This document shows, in pieces, positions 33,546 through 42,041 of a stretch of 42,225 nucleotides of DNA. The translations under genes and the position numbers were made by a program. Under the pieces are notes generated by a model. That model was not told the DNA's origin and did no database searches. It saw nothing but the letters and a program-made list of their open reading frames with translations. Numbering within the stretch: position 1 is the stretch's first letter; each line of letters starts with the position of its first letter. The DNA comes from an uncultured Eubacteriales bacterium (lineage in GTDB: Bacteria > Bacillota > Clostridia > Christensenellales > Aristaeellaceae): contig CADANQ010000049.1 of NCBI GenBank assembly GCA_902789365.1, forward strand, positions 1 to 42,225, read 5' to 3'.

Positions 33546-34425
33546 CCCCGCGGAGGTCGCCATCCTGAAGGACCATGGGGCGGACGAACTCTACTGCGGA
33601 TACCTGGATGCCGACTGGCGAAAAAAATACGGCGGGGACGCCGTCATCAGCCGCAGGCAGGGGGCGGCCAACCTGTCCGATCCCGGGGCGCTGAGGGAAA
33701 CGGCGGCGGAGGCCCGCCGGTGCGGACTGCCCCTGCATCTGACCCTCAACGGCCGTGTGACGGGGGACGAAACCGCGCATCTTGTGAGGATCGCGGAGAT
33801 ATGGGCCGGATTCGGCGGCGGCGGGATCATCCTGCAGGATCCCGCCCTGCCGGCGCTCATTGCCCGTCTGAAGCCGATGACGATCACGGTTTCCCTGCTG
33901 GCGGTGACCGTGAACAGCTTCGGGGCGGCCTTCTGGAAGCGCCTTGGCGCCGACAGAATCGTCCTGCCCCGCTTTTTGACCCTGCCGGAAATGAAGGCGG
34001 TGGCGTCCTCCGCCACGGACATGATCTTTGAGGCCATGGTAATGGGGGACATGTGCCCCTTTGCGGACGGCTTCTGCCGCTCGGTGCACGCCGAGACCCA
34101 CGCGCCGGCCGGGCCGGACGCGGCGCCCTCATGTGTGCGGGAAACCTTCAACCCCTCCGGGTGGGCGTACCATCTCTGCATGGAATACGGGGCGCCCGTG
34201 CCGGATCCCTGCGCCGCCTGCCGCCTGAAGGACCTGAAGGAAAGCGGCGTCGCCGTCGGCAAGGTGGGGGGCCGGGGACTGCCCCTTGAAAAAAGGCTTG
34301 GCTGGCTGGACTTTCTGTGCCTGGCGCGCGCCGGGGAACGGGGCGGGGACCTGCCCCGGCGCTACCGGGAAACCTTCGGGCACGAATGTCGCTGCTATTA
34401 CCCAAAGGAGGGCCATGAAGGATGA
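33496..34425 (+). CDS. U32 family protein, UbiU-like, with four candidate Fe-S cysteines
   Basis: A 309-residue U32 protein. The N-terminus has the usual DELYCGY strand. Cys187 and Cys194 are 7 apart (DMCPFADGFC), as in UbiU, then Cys213 and Cys239/Cys242, followed by RLKDL and VGKVGGRG, which match the family's C-S-L-K-D-L and K-I-E-G-R segments. Established: UbiU/UbiV, RlhA and TrhP are U32 proteins that hydroxylate without oxygen or modify RNA, using 4Fe-4S clusters. Inference: this one acts on the cluster's peptide. Start is GTG at 33496, inside the previous gene; an alternative later start is possible. Confidence 0.82.
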   Translation: MRKRAVNCIRFTLPVNDPAEVAILKDHGADELYCGYLDADWRKKYGGDAVISRRQGAANLSDPGALRETAAEARRCGLPLHLTLNGRVTGDETAHLVRIAEIWAGFGGGGIILQDPALPALIARLKPMTITVSLLAVTVNSFGAAFWKRLGADRIVLPRFLTLPEMKAVASSATDMIFEAMVMGDMCPFADGFCRSVHAETHAPAGPDAAPSCVRETFNPSGWAYHLCMEYGAPVPDPCAACRLKDLKESGVAVGKVGGRGLPLEKRLGWLDFLCLARAGERGGDLPRRYRETFGHECRCYYPKEGHEG

Positions 34426-35099
34426 ACGCGGTCGGCGAAAAGCGCCTTGTCCTTGGGCACCGCTCCTGCCCGCGGGCCCTCAGGGAGATGCCCGCGCGTC
34501 TGGAGGGGATCGCCCGGAACACTCCGGTGGAGGCGGTGCTGCCGCCGGTGACGCCGTTCCTGGAGGAAACCCTTGAAACGGTCCTTTCCCTGCTGGGAGA
34601 GTTTGAGGATGCAAGCGTCACCGTCAACGACTGGGGAACGCTTTACCGCGTATCCCAATGGAAAAAGGGCCGCAAAGCCCTTCTTATCCTCGGCGCTCTT
34701 TTGAACGGGCAGGACAGCGACCCGGCGATCCGCCTCTTCCTCGCTCCGCAGCAGGACAAAATCGTATGGGAGGGAGACGGCGCGGCGCTCCTCCGCTGGG
34801 CGCCGCCCCCGGAGGAGCTGAAGCGCCACTGGGCCGAGCCCTCGGCGTTCCACCTGGCGGGGATGCTGCGGGATATGGGCGTGGACGCCGTCGAGGCGGG
34901 CCTGCAGGCGCTTGACATCCCGGAGCCGGCGGACCTGCCCGTAAGGCGGCTGCCCTGGGGAGTTATGAGCGTGAAGCCCTGCCGCGGCGAATGCGCAAAG
35001 TGCGGCGGCGGGGAAATCATCCGCGGGGGCTGCCGGGTGTTTTTCGACAGGAACCTGCTGATATGGGAAGAGGCCTCCGCCCGGAACGAAAAACGCTGA
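34422..35099 (+). CDS. Divergent U32/UbiV-like partner protein
   Basis: A 225-residue protein, overlapping the U32 gene by 4 nt (ATGA). I do not recognise it by close similarity, but several features fit a short U32 protein of the UbiV type: an N-terminal Cys (Cys16, HRSCPRAL), a VTVNDWGTLY segment near 67-75, and a C-terminal CRGECAKC group (Cys187, Cys191, Cys194) plus Cys204. UbiV likewise has one N-terminal and three C-terminal cluster ligands. It would form a heterodimer with the preceding protein. Start ATG after AAAGGAGG. Confidence 0.65.
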   Translation: MNAVGEKRLVLGHRSCPRALREMPARLEGIARNTPVEAVLPPVTPFLEETLETVLSLLGEFEDASVTVNDWGTLYRVSQWKKGRKALLILGALLNGQDSDPAIRLFLAPQQDKIVWEGDGAALLRWAPPPEELKRHWAEPSAFHLAGMLRDMGVDAVEAGLQALDIPEPADLPVRRLPWGVMSVKPCRGECAKCGGGEIIRGGCRVFFDRNLLIWEEASARNEKR

Positions 35100-35128
35100 A
35101 ACGCGGCGCCCTGCCGCGATATTGCTTC

Positions 35129-35157
35129 TTGACACCGTATCCCGGGATAATTATAAT
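35129..35157 (+). promoter_or_regulatory. Perfect sigma-A promoter upstream of the FMN riboswitch
   Basis: TTGACA at 35129-35134 and TATAAT at 35152-35157 with exactly 17 bp between; both hexamers are consensus. Transcription would start near 35165, just before the riboswitch. Confidence 0.9.
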
Positions 35158-35176
35158 ATCCGTAACCGAATACCAG

Positions 35177-35287
35177 TTCTTCAGGGCGGGGTGCAAGTCC
35201 CCACCGGCGGTATAGCCCGCGAGCCGAAAAGGCCGATCCGGTGAGATTCCGGAGCCGACAGTACAGTCTGGATGGAAGAAGGACGTT
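35177..35287 (+). promoter_or_regulatory. FMN riboswitch (RFN element)
   Basis: The conserved RFN blocks are present in order: TCAGGGCGGGGTGCAAGTCC near 35181, CCCACCGGCGGTA, AGCCCGCGAGCC, GATCCGGTGAGATTCCGGAG and CCGACAGTACAGTCTGGATG, ending GGAAGAAGGACG. All known RFN elements bind FMN and usually shut off riboflavin synthesis or uptake genes. A terminator follows at 35304, so control is by transcription termination. The downstream genes are a sugar-type ABC importer, not known riboflavin genes. Confidence 0.95.
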
Positions 35288-35303
35288 TGAAACGCGTGTT
35301 TTG

Positions 35304-35335
35304 TCCCCCTGAAGCTTTTTCGGGGGGATTTTTTT
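35304..35335 (+). terminator. Riboswitch-controlled intrinsic terminator
   Basis: A 10-bp stem (TCCCCCTGAA 35304-35313 with TTCGGGGGGA 35319-35328, one G-U pair), loop GCTTT, then seven T. It directly follows the FMN aptamer. Confidence 0.9.
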
Positions 35336-35354
35336 GCGGGGGGAACGCTGCGGG

Positions 35355-36260
35355 ATGCGGACGGTCACATTGGGCGCGGACAGGGGGATATCGGCCAGGG
35401 CGCGGGCGGGCAGGCGGATGAAGCCCTACCTGTTCATCCTGCCCATCCTTCTTTTCGCGGTCGGATTTGTATATTACCCGTTTTTCAGGACCTTTCTGTA
35501 TTCCTTTTCCGCCGTCAACGTCATGGGGGAGATTACCTCCTTCGCCGGATTCGACAATTACCGGTATCTTTTTTCCCGCAGGGAATTCTGCGCGGCGATT
35601 TCGAACACCCTGCGCCTGACGGCGATGAACGTGCCGCTGACCATGCTTATTACCCTGCTTTTGGGAAGGCTGCTGAAGGAAAAGCGCTTCCTCTGCGGGC
35701 TGTTCGAAACCATGATCGCCGCCACCATGGCGGTGTCCATGGGATCGGCGGCCCTCACCTTCCGGGTGATGCTGAACCCCACCGTCGGGTGGATCAACAG
35801 CGTTCTCGGGATCGGCGTGCGCTGGTATGAGGACCGGAACACCGCGCTGTACGGTATTCTGCTCCTGACGGTATGGATGGGGATCGGCTTCAATTTTCTT
35901 TTGTTCCTGGCGGCCTTCAGGAACGTGGACAGGGACGTGACGGATCAGGCCCGGCTGGACGGGGCGGGGACGGCGCGGGTGTTCTTTTCCGTGGAGCTTC
36001 CCCTGGTGTCCCCGACGCTGCTCTACGCCCTGTGCACCAACACCATCCTGGCGCTGATGACCTCCGGCCCCGTCATGATCCTCACAAAAGGGGGCCCCAG
36101 CCGGTCCACCACCACCCTGATCTACCTGATGTACACCACCGGCTACGGCAGCGGGAATTACGCCATGGCGGCCTGCGTTGCCGCGGTGACGTTCCTTCTG
36201 ACGCTTGCCTTCACCCTGGCCGGGCTGTGGGCGGACGGGAAAAGGGGGGACGCGAAATGA
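35355..36260 (+). CDS. CUT1-type ABC importer permease (UgpA/MalF-like)
   Basis: A 301-residue permease with six predicted helices. The EAA loop DQARLDGAGTARVFFSVELP near 203-222 contacts the ATPase. It belongs to the sugar permease family (YPFFRTFLYSFSAVN near the first helix is typical). The start is taken as ATG 35355, 20 nt after the riboswitch terminator, with GGGGGGA upstream; ATG 35418 (MKPYLF) is an alternative that begins just before the first helix. The next gene overlaps by 4 nt. Its regulation is by the FMN riboswitch upstream. Confidence 0.85.
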   Translation: MRTVTLGADRGISARARAGRRMKPYLFILPILLFAVGFVYYPFFRTFLYSFSAVNVMGEITSFAGFDNYRYLFSRREFCAAISNTLRLTAMNVPLTMLITLLLGRLLKEKRFLCGLFETMIAATMAVSMGSAALTFRVMLNPTVGWINSVLGIGVRWYEDRNTALYGILLLTVWMGIGFNFLLFLAAFRNVDRDVTDQARLDGAGTARVFFSVELPLVSPTLLYALCTNTILALMTSGPVMILTKGGPSRSTTTLIYLMYTTGYGSGNYAMAACVAAVTFLLTLAFTLAGLWADGKRGDAK

Positions 36261-37099
36261 ACGCGCGGAGAAAAATACGCAAAAACGCCCGTTCGGCCCT
36301 TTGGAGCGTTTTGTGCTTCTGCCTTGCCGTCCCGGTGGTGTTCCCGGTATTGTACGCGTTCCTCGGCTCCTTCAGGACCGCGGGGGAGTTTTCCCGCCTT
36401 CCCCCGGCGCTTTTCCCGGACAGCTTTCTCAATTTCGACAGCTATGTCCAGGTGTTCACCCGGGTGCCGATGGCAAGGTATTTCCTGAATTCCCTTGGGA
36501 CCACGGCGCTCGTGTGCGCGGTGAAGCTGTGCCTTTCCATCCTGGCGGCCTATGCCTTTGCCTTTTATGATTTCAGGCTGAAGAACCTTCTTTTCGTGCT
36601 GATCCTCGGCACCATGATGCTGCCGGCGGACACCCTGATCATCACCAATTACCGTACCGTCAGCCGCCTGGGACTGACGAACACCTGGCTGGGCGTGGCC
36701 GTCGTGTCTTTTGCCGGCGCCAGCCAGATGTTCATGCTGCGGCAGGCCTTTACCCAGGCGCCCCGGGCCCTGAGGGACGCGGCGTTCCTGGACGGCTGCG
36801 GGGACATGCGCTTTTTGTGGCGCATCCTTGTGCCGGTGTGCAGGCCGGTGGTCATTACATTGCTGATGCAGGTGTTTGTGGCCCAGTGGAACGCCTACCT
36901 GTGGCCCCTGATGGTCACCGATTCCGACGCGATGCGGACGGTGCAGGTGGGCATCACGATGCTGACCGGGGCGGAGGACACCAATTACCAGGTGGTCCTG
37001 GCCGGGGCCTGCGCGGCCATGGTTCCCCCGGTGGTATTGTTCATCACGGTCAGGAATCGCCTGACCGCGTCCATGACCCGCGGAGCGGTTTCCGATTAG
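36257..37099 (+). CDS. CUT1-type ABC importer permease (UgpE/MalG-like)
   Basis: A 280-residue second permease with six helices and an EAA loop (LRDAAFLDGCGDMRFLWRIL near 175-194). It pairs with the preceding permease. The start ATG 36257 overlaps the upstream stop (ATGA), the usual sign of translational coupling. The segment MMLPADTLIITNYRTVSRLGL is typical of the MalG branch. No ATPase gene is in the operon; a shared MsmK/UgpC-type ATPase elsewhere is the normal solution in Firmicutes. Confidence 0.9.
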   Translation: MNARRKIRKNARSALWSVLCFCLAVPVVFPVLYAFLGSFRTAGEFSRLPPALFPDSFLNFDSYVQVFTRVPMARYFLNSLGTTALVCAVKLCLSILAAYAFAFYDFRLKNLLFVLILGTMMLPADTLIITNYRTVSRLGLTNTWLGVAVVSFAGASQMFMLRQAFTQAPRALRDAAFLDGCGDMRFLWRILVPVCRPVVITLLMQVFVAQWNAYLWPLMVTDSDAMRTVQVGITMLTGAEDTNYQVVLAGACAAMVPPVVLFITVRNRLTASMTRGAVSD

Positions 37100-37153
37100 C
37101 GCGTCCCGGCCGATGGCCGAACATAAAAATCATATCATTTTGGAGGCGGAAAA

Positions 37154-38449
37154 ATGCTCAGGAAGATGATAACTCTGGTTCTGGCGGCGTGCGTCGCCCT
37201 GTCTGTCCCGTTCGCGCGCGCCGACGCGGCGGTCGAGATCGTTTTCTGGCACAGTATGACCGAAACGGCGGGCGAAAGCCTGGAAAACCTGGTGGAGGAA
37301 TTCAACCGCACGGTGGGGGCCGAAAAGGGCATCCATGTGACGGCGGTGTACCAGGGCGCCTATACCGAGGCGGTGACCAAGATGAACGGCATGCTCTCCG
37401 CGGGCCGGCCCGACACCCTGCCCGACGTGATGCAATTGGACGCCACGGGCAAGGTGGTGTACGGCGCGGCGGAGGCGGCATACACGGCGGACGACCTGCT
37501 TGCGGAGCGGCCGGACGCGGATTTGTCCGATTACCTGCCCCCGGCGCTTAAAAACTGGAATCTGAACGGCGTGCAGCTGGGCATCCCCTTCGCCACCTCC
37601 ACCACGGTGACCTATTACAACAAGACGGTCCTGGATTCCTTCGGCGTACCCGCGCCGGTGACGCTGCAGGACATCGGGGAAATCAAAGCCGCTGTGGGAG
37701 ACGGGTACACCGTGTACGCCGCGGTGCCCAACACCCCGACCCTGAACAACTGGCTCGGGCAAATGGGCAGCGACCTGGTCAACCGCCGCAACGGCTCCGA
37801 GGGTACGGCGGACGGCCTGGCCTGCGTGGAAAACGGCGCGCTTTTGACCTTCCTGACCGTATGGAAGGACCTGTACGCCACCGGCGCCCTGGACAACGCC
37901 GACGCCTCCACCGACGCTTTTGCCGCCGGGAAGCTGCTGGTGATGACCTCCTCCTCCTCCAAGGTGGCCGGCCTTCTTGACAGGATCGACGGCCGGTTCG
38001 AGCTGGGCGTCTGCGCCTATCCCAGGGTGAACGCGGAGGCGGCGGGCGGCGCGACGGTGTCGGGCAGCTGCCTTGTGATGTTCGACCATGGCGAGACGCG
38101 CAGGCAGGCCGCGTGGGAGCTGGTTTCCTACCTGTGCGGCGCGGAGGCCCAGGTGTCCTTCGCCAGGGCCACGGGCTATATCCCCGGCTGCTTCAGCGCC
38201 CTGGAGAGCGGTGCGTGGCGGGACTTCGTCGCGGAAAACCCCCAGTACGAGGCCGCGGCGCTGCAATTGACGGATACCCCGGATACCATGCTCTCCGCCA
38301 CGGTCGGGCCCTCCGCCGATTTCTATTACGCCGTCATGAACGACATATCCGATATGCTTCTTGACGACCTGACGCCCGAGGAGACCGCGGAGATGATGGC
38401 GGACGACCTGGGCGGCATGCTGGAGATCTATGCAAGGAACAACCGGTGA
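37154..38449 (+). CDS. Extracellular solute-binding protein of the FMN-regulated importer (UgpB-like)
   Basis: A 431-residue family 1 solute-binding protein. It has a signal peptide with a possible lipobox LAAC at Cys13, or cleavage after ADAA near 26. The mature N-terminus VEIVFWHSMTETAGESLENLVEEFN is typical of the UgpB/maltose group, as are LPDVMQLD and FATSTTVTYYNKTVL. The ligand cannot be read from sequence. The riboswitch suggests a flavin, a flavin precursor or a ribitol-like compound rather than a common sugar (inference). Start ATG behind TTGGAGG. Confidence 0.88.
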   Translation: MLRKMITLVLAACVALSVPFARADAAVEIVFWHSMTETAGESLENLVEEFNRTVGAEKGIHVTAVYQGAYTEAVTKMNGMLSAGRPDTLPDVMQLDATGKVVYGAAEAAYTADDLLAERPDADLSDYLPPALKNWNLNGVQLGIPFATSTTVTYYNKTVLDSFGVPAPVTLQDIGEIKAAVGDGYTVYAAVPNTPTLNNWLGQMGSDLVNRRNGSEGTADGLACVENGALLTFLTVWKDLYATGALDNADASTDAFAAGKLLVMTSSSSKVAGLLDRIDGRFELGVCAYPRVNAEAAGGATVSGSCLVMFDHGETRRQAAWELVSYLCGAEAQVSFARATGYIPGCFSALESGAWRDFVAENPQYEAAALQLTDTPDTMLSATVGPSADFYYAVMNDISDMLLDDLTPEETAEMMADDLGGMLEIYARNNR

Positions 38450-38454
38450 ACCCG

Positions 38455-38485
38455 CGGAGGCCTTCGGGCCTCCGTTTCTTTTTTT
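38455..38485 (+). terminator. Strong intrinsic terminator after the binding-protein gene
   Basis: An 8-bp perfect stem (CGGAGGCC and GGCCTCCG) with a stable TTCG loop, then TTTCTTTTTTT. The isomerase gene starts 17 bp later and would depend on read-through. Confidence 0.92.
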
Positions 38486-38502
38486 AGTGCGGGGTAAATA
38501 AC

Positions 38503-39402
38503 ATGGAACTTTCCACATCCACGAACATCTGCGCCTTCGGGCCGGGAATGACGCGCTACCCTGTGGAAAACAGCATCCGCGACTGCGCGGAGGCGGGCTA
38601 CAGGGTGCTGGACATCAATTTCTGCATGGCGATGAACCCGGATTCGCCGATGCGCTCCGATCATTGGAAAGAGTATGTCCTGTGCATCGGCAGGATGGCC
38701 CGGGAATACGGCATCCGCTTCAATCAGAGCCACCTGCCCTATTACGACGTGGGAGCGGAGAAGGACGGGGACAGGGCCGCCCTGATGGAAACGCTGATCG
38801 AACGGTCGCTTTACGGCACCGCCATGCTGGGGGCCCGGTGGGCGGTGACCCATCCCTTCACCGTGTACGGGGAAGGGGAGAAAACCGCGATGGAAGCAAA
38901 CCTTGAATACTTTGCTCCGAAGGTCCGCCTTGCGGCCCGGGAGGGCGTCGGCATCGCCCTGGAAAATGACGACGGATTCCGCCGCGGCGCTTTATGCCCC
39001 GGCGTCTACTGCGCCGATATCGGCGAACTGATCCGCCTGGCGGACGCCTTCGGGGACGGGGAGCATGCGGGGATCTGTTATGACTTCGGCCACGCCAATC
39101 TGCGTTCCCCCGCCCTCCACCGGCAAAACCTGAACCGGCTTTCCTGCCGTCTGAAGGCCGTCCACGTCCACGACAACCACGGCGCCGCTGACGAGCACCT
39201 GATGCCCTTTTTCGGGTCCCTGGACTGGAAAAGCGCCATGGCGGGACTTTCGGACATCCGCTTCCCGGGCGATCTGACCTTCGAAATCCAGGAATTCGGG
39301 CGATACCTGCCGCCGGACATGAAGAAGCTGGCGGTCCGCCTGAGCCTGGAGGTGGGAGAGCGGCTGCTACGGATGATCCGCGAAGCCGAAAAAGAGGAGT
39401 AA
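38503..39402 (+). CDS. Sugar phosphate isomerase/epimerase family TIM barrel (xylose-isomerase-like)
   Basis: A 299-residue AP-endonuclease-2-like TIM barrel. Metal ligands are visible: Glu in GIALENDDG, Asp/His in CYDFGHAN, His in VHVHDNHG and Glu in LTFEIQEF. Family members isomerise or epimerise sugars or polyols, including inositol derivatives. It is on the same strand behind a terminator; a GGGGT site before ATG is weak, so expression is probably low compared with the importer. It might act on the imported compound. Confidence 0.85.
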   Translation: MELSTSTNICAFGPGMTRYPVENSIRDCAEAGYRVLDINFCMAMNPDSPMRSDHWKEYVLCIGRMAREYGIRFNQSHLPYYDVGAEKDGDRAALMETLIERSLYGTAMLGARWAVTHPFTVYGEGEKTAMEANLEYFAPKVRLAAREGVGIALENDDGFRRGALCPGVYCADIGELIRLADAFGDGEHAGICYDFGHANLRSPALHRQNLNRLSCRLKAVHVHDNHGAADEHLMPFFGSLDWKSAMAGLSDIRFPGDLTFEIQEFGRYLPPDMKKLAVRLSLEVGERLLRMIREAEKEE

Positions 39403-39447
39403 GGCAAAGATCCCGCACTGAAGCGTCCGTCCGCGCATAATTATTTA

Positions 39448-39476
39448 TTGCATTCCGCAAAAAAAGATTTTATAAT
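39448..39476 (+). promoter_or_regulatory. Sigma-A promoter of the large secreted protein
   Basis: TTGCAT at 39448-39453 and TATAAT at 39471-39476, spacer 17 bp, 55 bp before the ATG. Confidence 0.75.
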
Positions 39477-39531
39477 ATTATCGAAAAATGTTCTGTGAAC
39501 CGAATACGGACAGCTTAAAGGAGGGGGAAGC

Positions 39532-41934
39532 ATGAGACACCTGAAATGGCTTGCGTATCTTATGACCGCCGTGATGCTCCTCTGCCTCGCGCCGGATACG
39601 GCGGCGCTGGCGGCTATGCGGGGCGAATGCGTGACTCCGGTAGGCGTTTATGACAGCCACCTGTGGACTTCCTGGCAGACGGTCAGGGCCGCGACCTGCA
39701 AGGACACCGGCTTACGCGAAAGGACGTGCCGGCGGTGCGGCGAGACGGAGCGGGAAACCATCCCCAGGTCAAACCACTCCTACGGCCCCTGGACGGTGAC
39801 AAAGGCCCCGACCTGCTCAGAGGCGGGGGAAGAGACCCGCAGGTGCTCCGTGTGCGGCCTGGTCCACACCCGGGCCATTCCCGCGGACCCTGAGGCCCAT
39901 GATTTCGGCCCGTGGCTGACCGTCAGGGAGGCCACGCCGTCCATGGAAGGGCTGATGCGGCGTACCTGCGCGCTCTGCGGCGCGTCCGAGGAAGAAGTCA
40001 TTCCCCCGGGCAGCGCGGAAAGCGGCACGATAACGCCGGCCCCCGAAGGGAAGAAAGGGAAATGCGCCATCACCCTGACAGGCGCGGACGGGCTGGAGGG
40101 AGAAAGCCTGATCATCCTTGAAATTACCAATGTCGGCGAGGAGGACCTGACGAATATCAGCCTGGACGTCCAACTGCAGGATGAGGACGGCAGCCTCCAT
40201 ATGGAGCGGCTGGTGGACGATCAGGACTATATCCTCGCCGTCGGCGACACCCTGCCCTTCCCGTTCCATTACGAAGGGGAGCCGGAAGACGGATTCGTCT
40301 TTGTGGCCGCCGGCTACGGCGTGTACAGCGGCAGGCTTTGCACGGCGAATCTGATTTACGACCTGTCCGAAAAGCCCGAGGAGAAGAGCGTGCTGCCGCC
40401 CGAAATGCCGCGGGTCGAGGTAATCAAGGAAGTTGAAAGCACGCCTCCCGAGGGACAGGACGCCTTCCGGGTGGGGGACGATGTCAACTATGCGATCACC
40501 GTCCGGAACAACCTTGAATATAAGGTTACGGGCAAGGTCTATGACGTCGTCAACGAACAATTTATTTTGATCGGCGAACAAGAACTGGAGAGCGGCGCCG
40601 AATACACATTCCATTTTGCCTATGCCATTTTGGAAGAGTATGTAAAGGACGGGCTGGTGACGGATACCGGCGTGTTCGACGGTCAGGTCGTCGATCCGAC
40701 ATTCATGGGCGAGGACAGCCACGTTTCGGCTGAGTCCGCCCCTGTGAGAATACTTGTGGAAGAGACTCCGGAAGAAGAATTTACGATCCTGAAGGAAGAA
40801 ATCAGCGAATCCAAGGATCCCATGGGCTATGTGCTCGGCGAAACGGTGAAGTTCAGGCTCACCGTCCATAACGGGTACGGATATTCCGTCACCGGGATTT
40901 TGTGGGACAATGTGTCGAGCCTGGAGGACCCGGTGAAGATCGCGGAATTCACCATCGGCCCTGGCAAGACGCTGGTCTTCGAATATGAATATGACGTGCG
41001 CCCGATCGATGTGGAGAACAAGGCCTTCAGCAACATCGCCTATGCCGAAGTGCTTCTGTTATCCCTGCTGGCAGGCACCCGGAATTATGAGACCATCTGG
41101 TCGAACGGGCTGCGGATCGATGTGATCGACAAGGGCCCGACGCCGCCCCCGAGGACCCCCACGCCCGCGCCGGTATCGATGTGCCGCCGGGTGCTGACCG
41201 CCTACGGCAGCGAGGGAGGCATTTATGAATGCACCTTCTGCGATACCCACCTGGCGGTGGAAAAGAAGGTGCGCGCCCTGGGCTTCGCGGAGGCCAAATC
41301 CGTCTGGACGGCGGCTGTGAACAGCCTGTACGGCGACATGGCGGCCAAGTTCCCCGGCGCGGCGGCCCTGGTGGAAAAGGACCGGACGCTGTTCTTCGCC
41401 CAGCTGGACCTGTACGAAAAAGCGCTTACCGACGCCTACGGGGCGAACATTGCCGGGGAAATGATCCTTGACGAGCTGCGGGACCGCTGCATCGACCTGT
41501 GCTATGCCCTGCACACCGCTCCCCAGGCGCGGAGGGACAGCATGCGCAGGCTTTCGCCCACTCTGAAGACCTCCGGAGCGATGCCCGCCGAATGTGTCCG
41601 GACCAGGCGTAAGAACGGCTCCGGGTTCACCCTCACCGAGACCCTGTGCGTCGATCACGGCTACATCGGCTATATCCCGGACGCCGCGTCCCCGGGCGAG
41701 GAGGACTTCTCCTGGATCCGCCGCCTGTGGGAGGCTGCCCTGACCACCGAAACCGCGGCCCTGAGCGGCTCAACGCCCGCGAAGGCGAAGGAGACCGTGT
41801 CGGCCTTCCTTGACTGGGTCCAGGCCCGCGGCGATCTTCTGACAGCGCTGTACGGCGACGGTGCGGTTGTCCAGGAGGTGCTCGTCTTCACGGTGCGCGG
41901 AAGGACCCTGGACCTGGAGAGGAACAAGCAGTAA
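39532..41934 (+). CDS. Secreted multidomain protein with Cys-pair repeats and LprI-like C-terminus
   Basis: An 800-residue exported protein. Signal peptide about 1-28. Residues about 40-160 hold three related units with C-x2-C-G and an I-P ending (RTCRRCGETE, RRCSVCGLVH, RRTCALCGAS). Two beta-sandwich repeats follow (about 185-275 and 295-520; ITVRNNLEYKVTG and LTVHNGYGYSVTG are equivalent), then a Pro-rich linker (PTPPPRTPTPAP). The C-terminal 250 residues contain two helical segments resembling LprI/DUF1311 domains (VWTAAVNSLYGDM... and LWEAALTTETAAL...), a weak match. No sortase motif or final helix. Function unknown, probably cell-surface. Start ATG after AAAGGAGGGGG. A terminator lies at 42011. 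Confidence 0.8.
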   Translation: MRHLKWLAYLMTAVMLLCLAPDTAALAAMRGECVTPVGVYDSHLWTSWQTVRAATCKDTGLRERTCRRCGETERETIPRSNHSYGPWTVTKAPTCSEAGEETRRCSVCGLVHTRAIPADPEAHDFGPWLTVREATPSMEGLMRRTCALCGASEEEVIPPGSAESGTITPAPEGKKGKCAITLTGADGLEGESLIILEITNVGEEDLTNISLDVQLQDEDGSLHMERLVDDQDYILAVGDTLPFPFHYEGEPEDGFVFVAAGYGVYSGRLCTANLIYDLSEKPEEKSVLPPEMPRVEVIKEVESTPPEGQDAFRVGDDVNYAITVRNNLEYKVTGKVYDVVNEQFILIGEQELESGAEYTFHFAYAILEEYVKDGLVTDTGVFDGQVVDPTFMGEDSHVSAESAPVRILVEETPEEEFTILKEEISESKDPMGYVLGETVKFRLTVHNGYGYSVTGILWDNVSSLEDPVKIAEFTIGPGKTLVFEYEYDVRPIDVENKAFSNIAYAEVLLLSLLAGTRNYETIWSNGLRIDVIDKGPTPPPRTPTPAPVSMCRRVLTAYGSEGGIYECTFCDTHLAVEKKVRALGFAEAKSVWTAAVNSLYGDMAAKFPGAAALVEKDRTLFFAQLDLYEKALTDAYGANIAGEMILDELRDRCIDLCYALHTAPQARRDSMRRLSPTLKTSGAMPAECVRTRRKNGSGFTLTETLCVDHGYIGYIPDAASPGEEDFSWIRRLWEAALTTETAALSGSTPAKAKETVSAFLDWVQARGDLLTALYGDGAVVQEVLVFTVRGRTLDLERNKQ

Positions 41935-42010
41935 CGCCGCCCGGCGCGCCGGGGAGCCCGCCGAAAAACGGCCGCGGCCGCCGGACAAAAAAGAAGACGC
42001 GGAACGAATT

Positions 42011-42041
42011 CGGGGAGCGCAGAAAAAGCGCTCCCCGGTTT
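42011..42041 (+). terminator. Terminator after the large secreted protein
   Basis: A 10-bp perfect stem (CGGGGAGCGC and GCGCTCCCCG) with an AGAAAAA loop, followed by GTTT. Confidence 0.75.

Noticed and set aside
34608-35003. C-x3-C-x2-C at residues 187-194 of the second U32-like protein as a radical SAM motif
   Set aside because: It lies at the C-terminus with no TIM-barrel after it; a UbiV-like Fe-S ligand group fits better.
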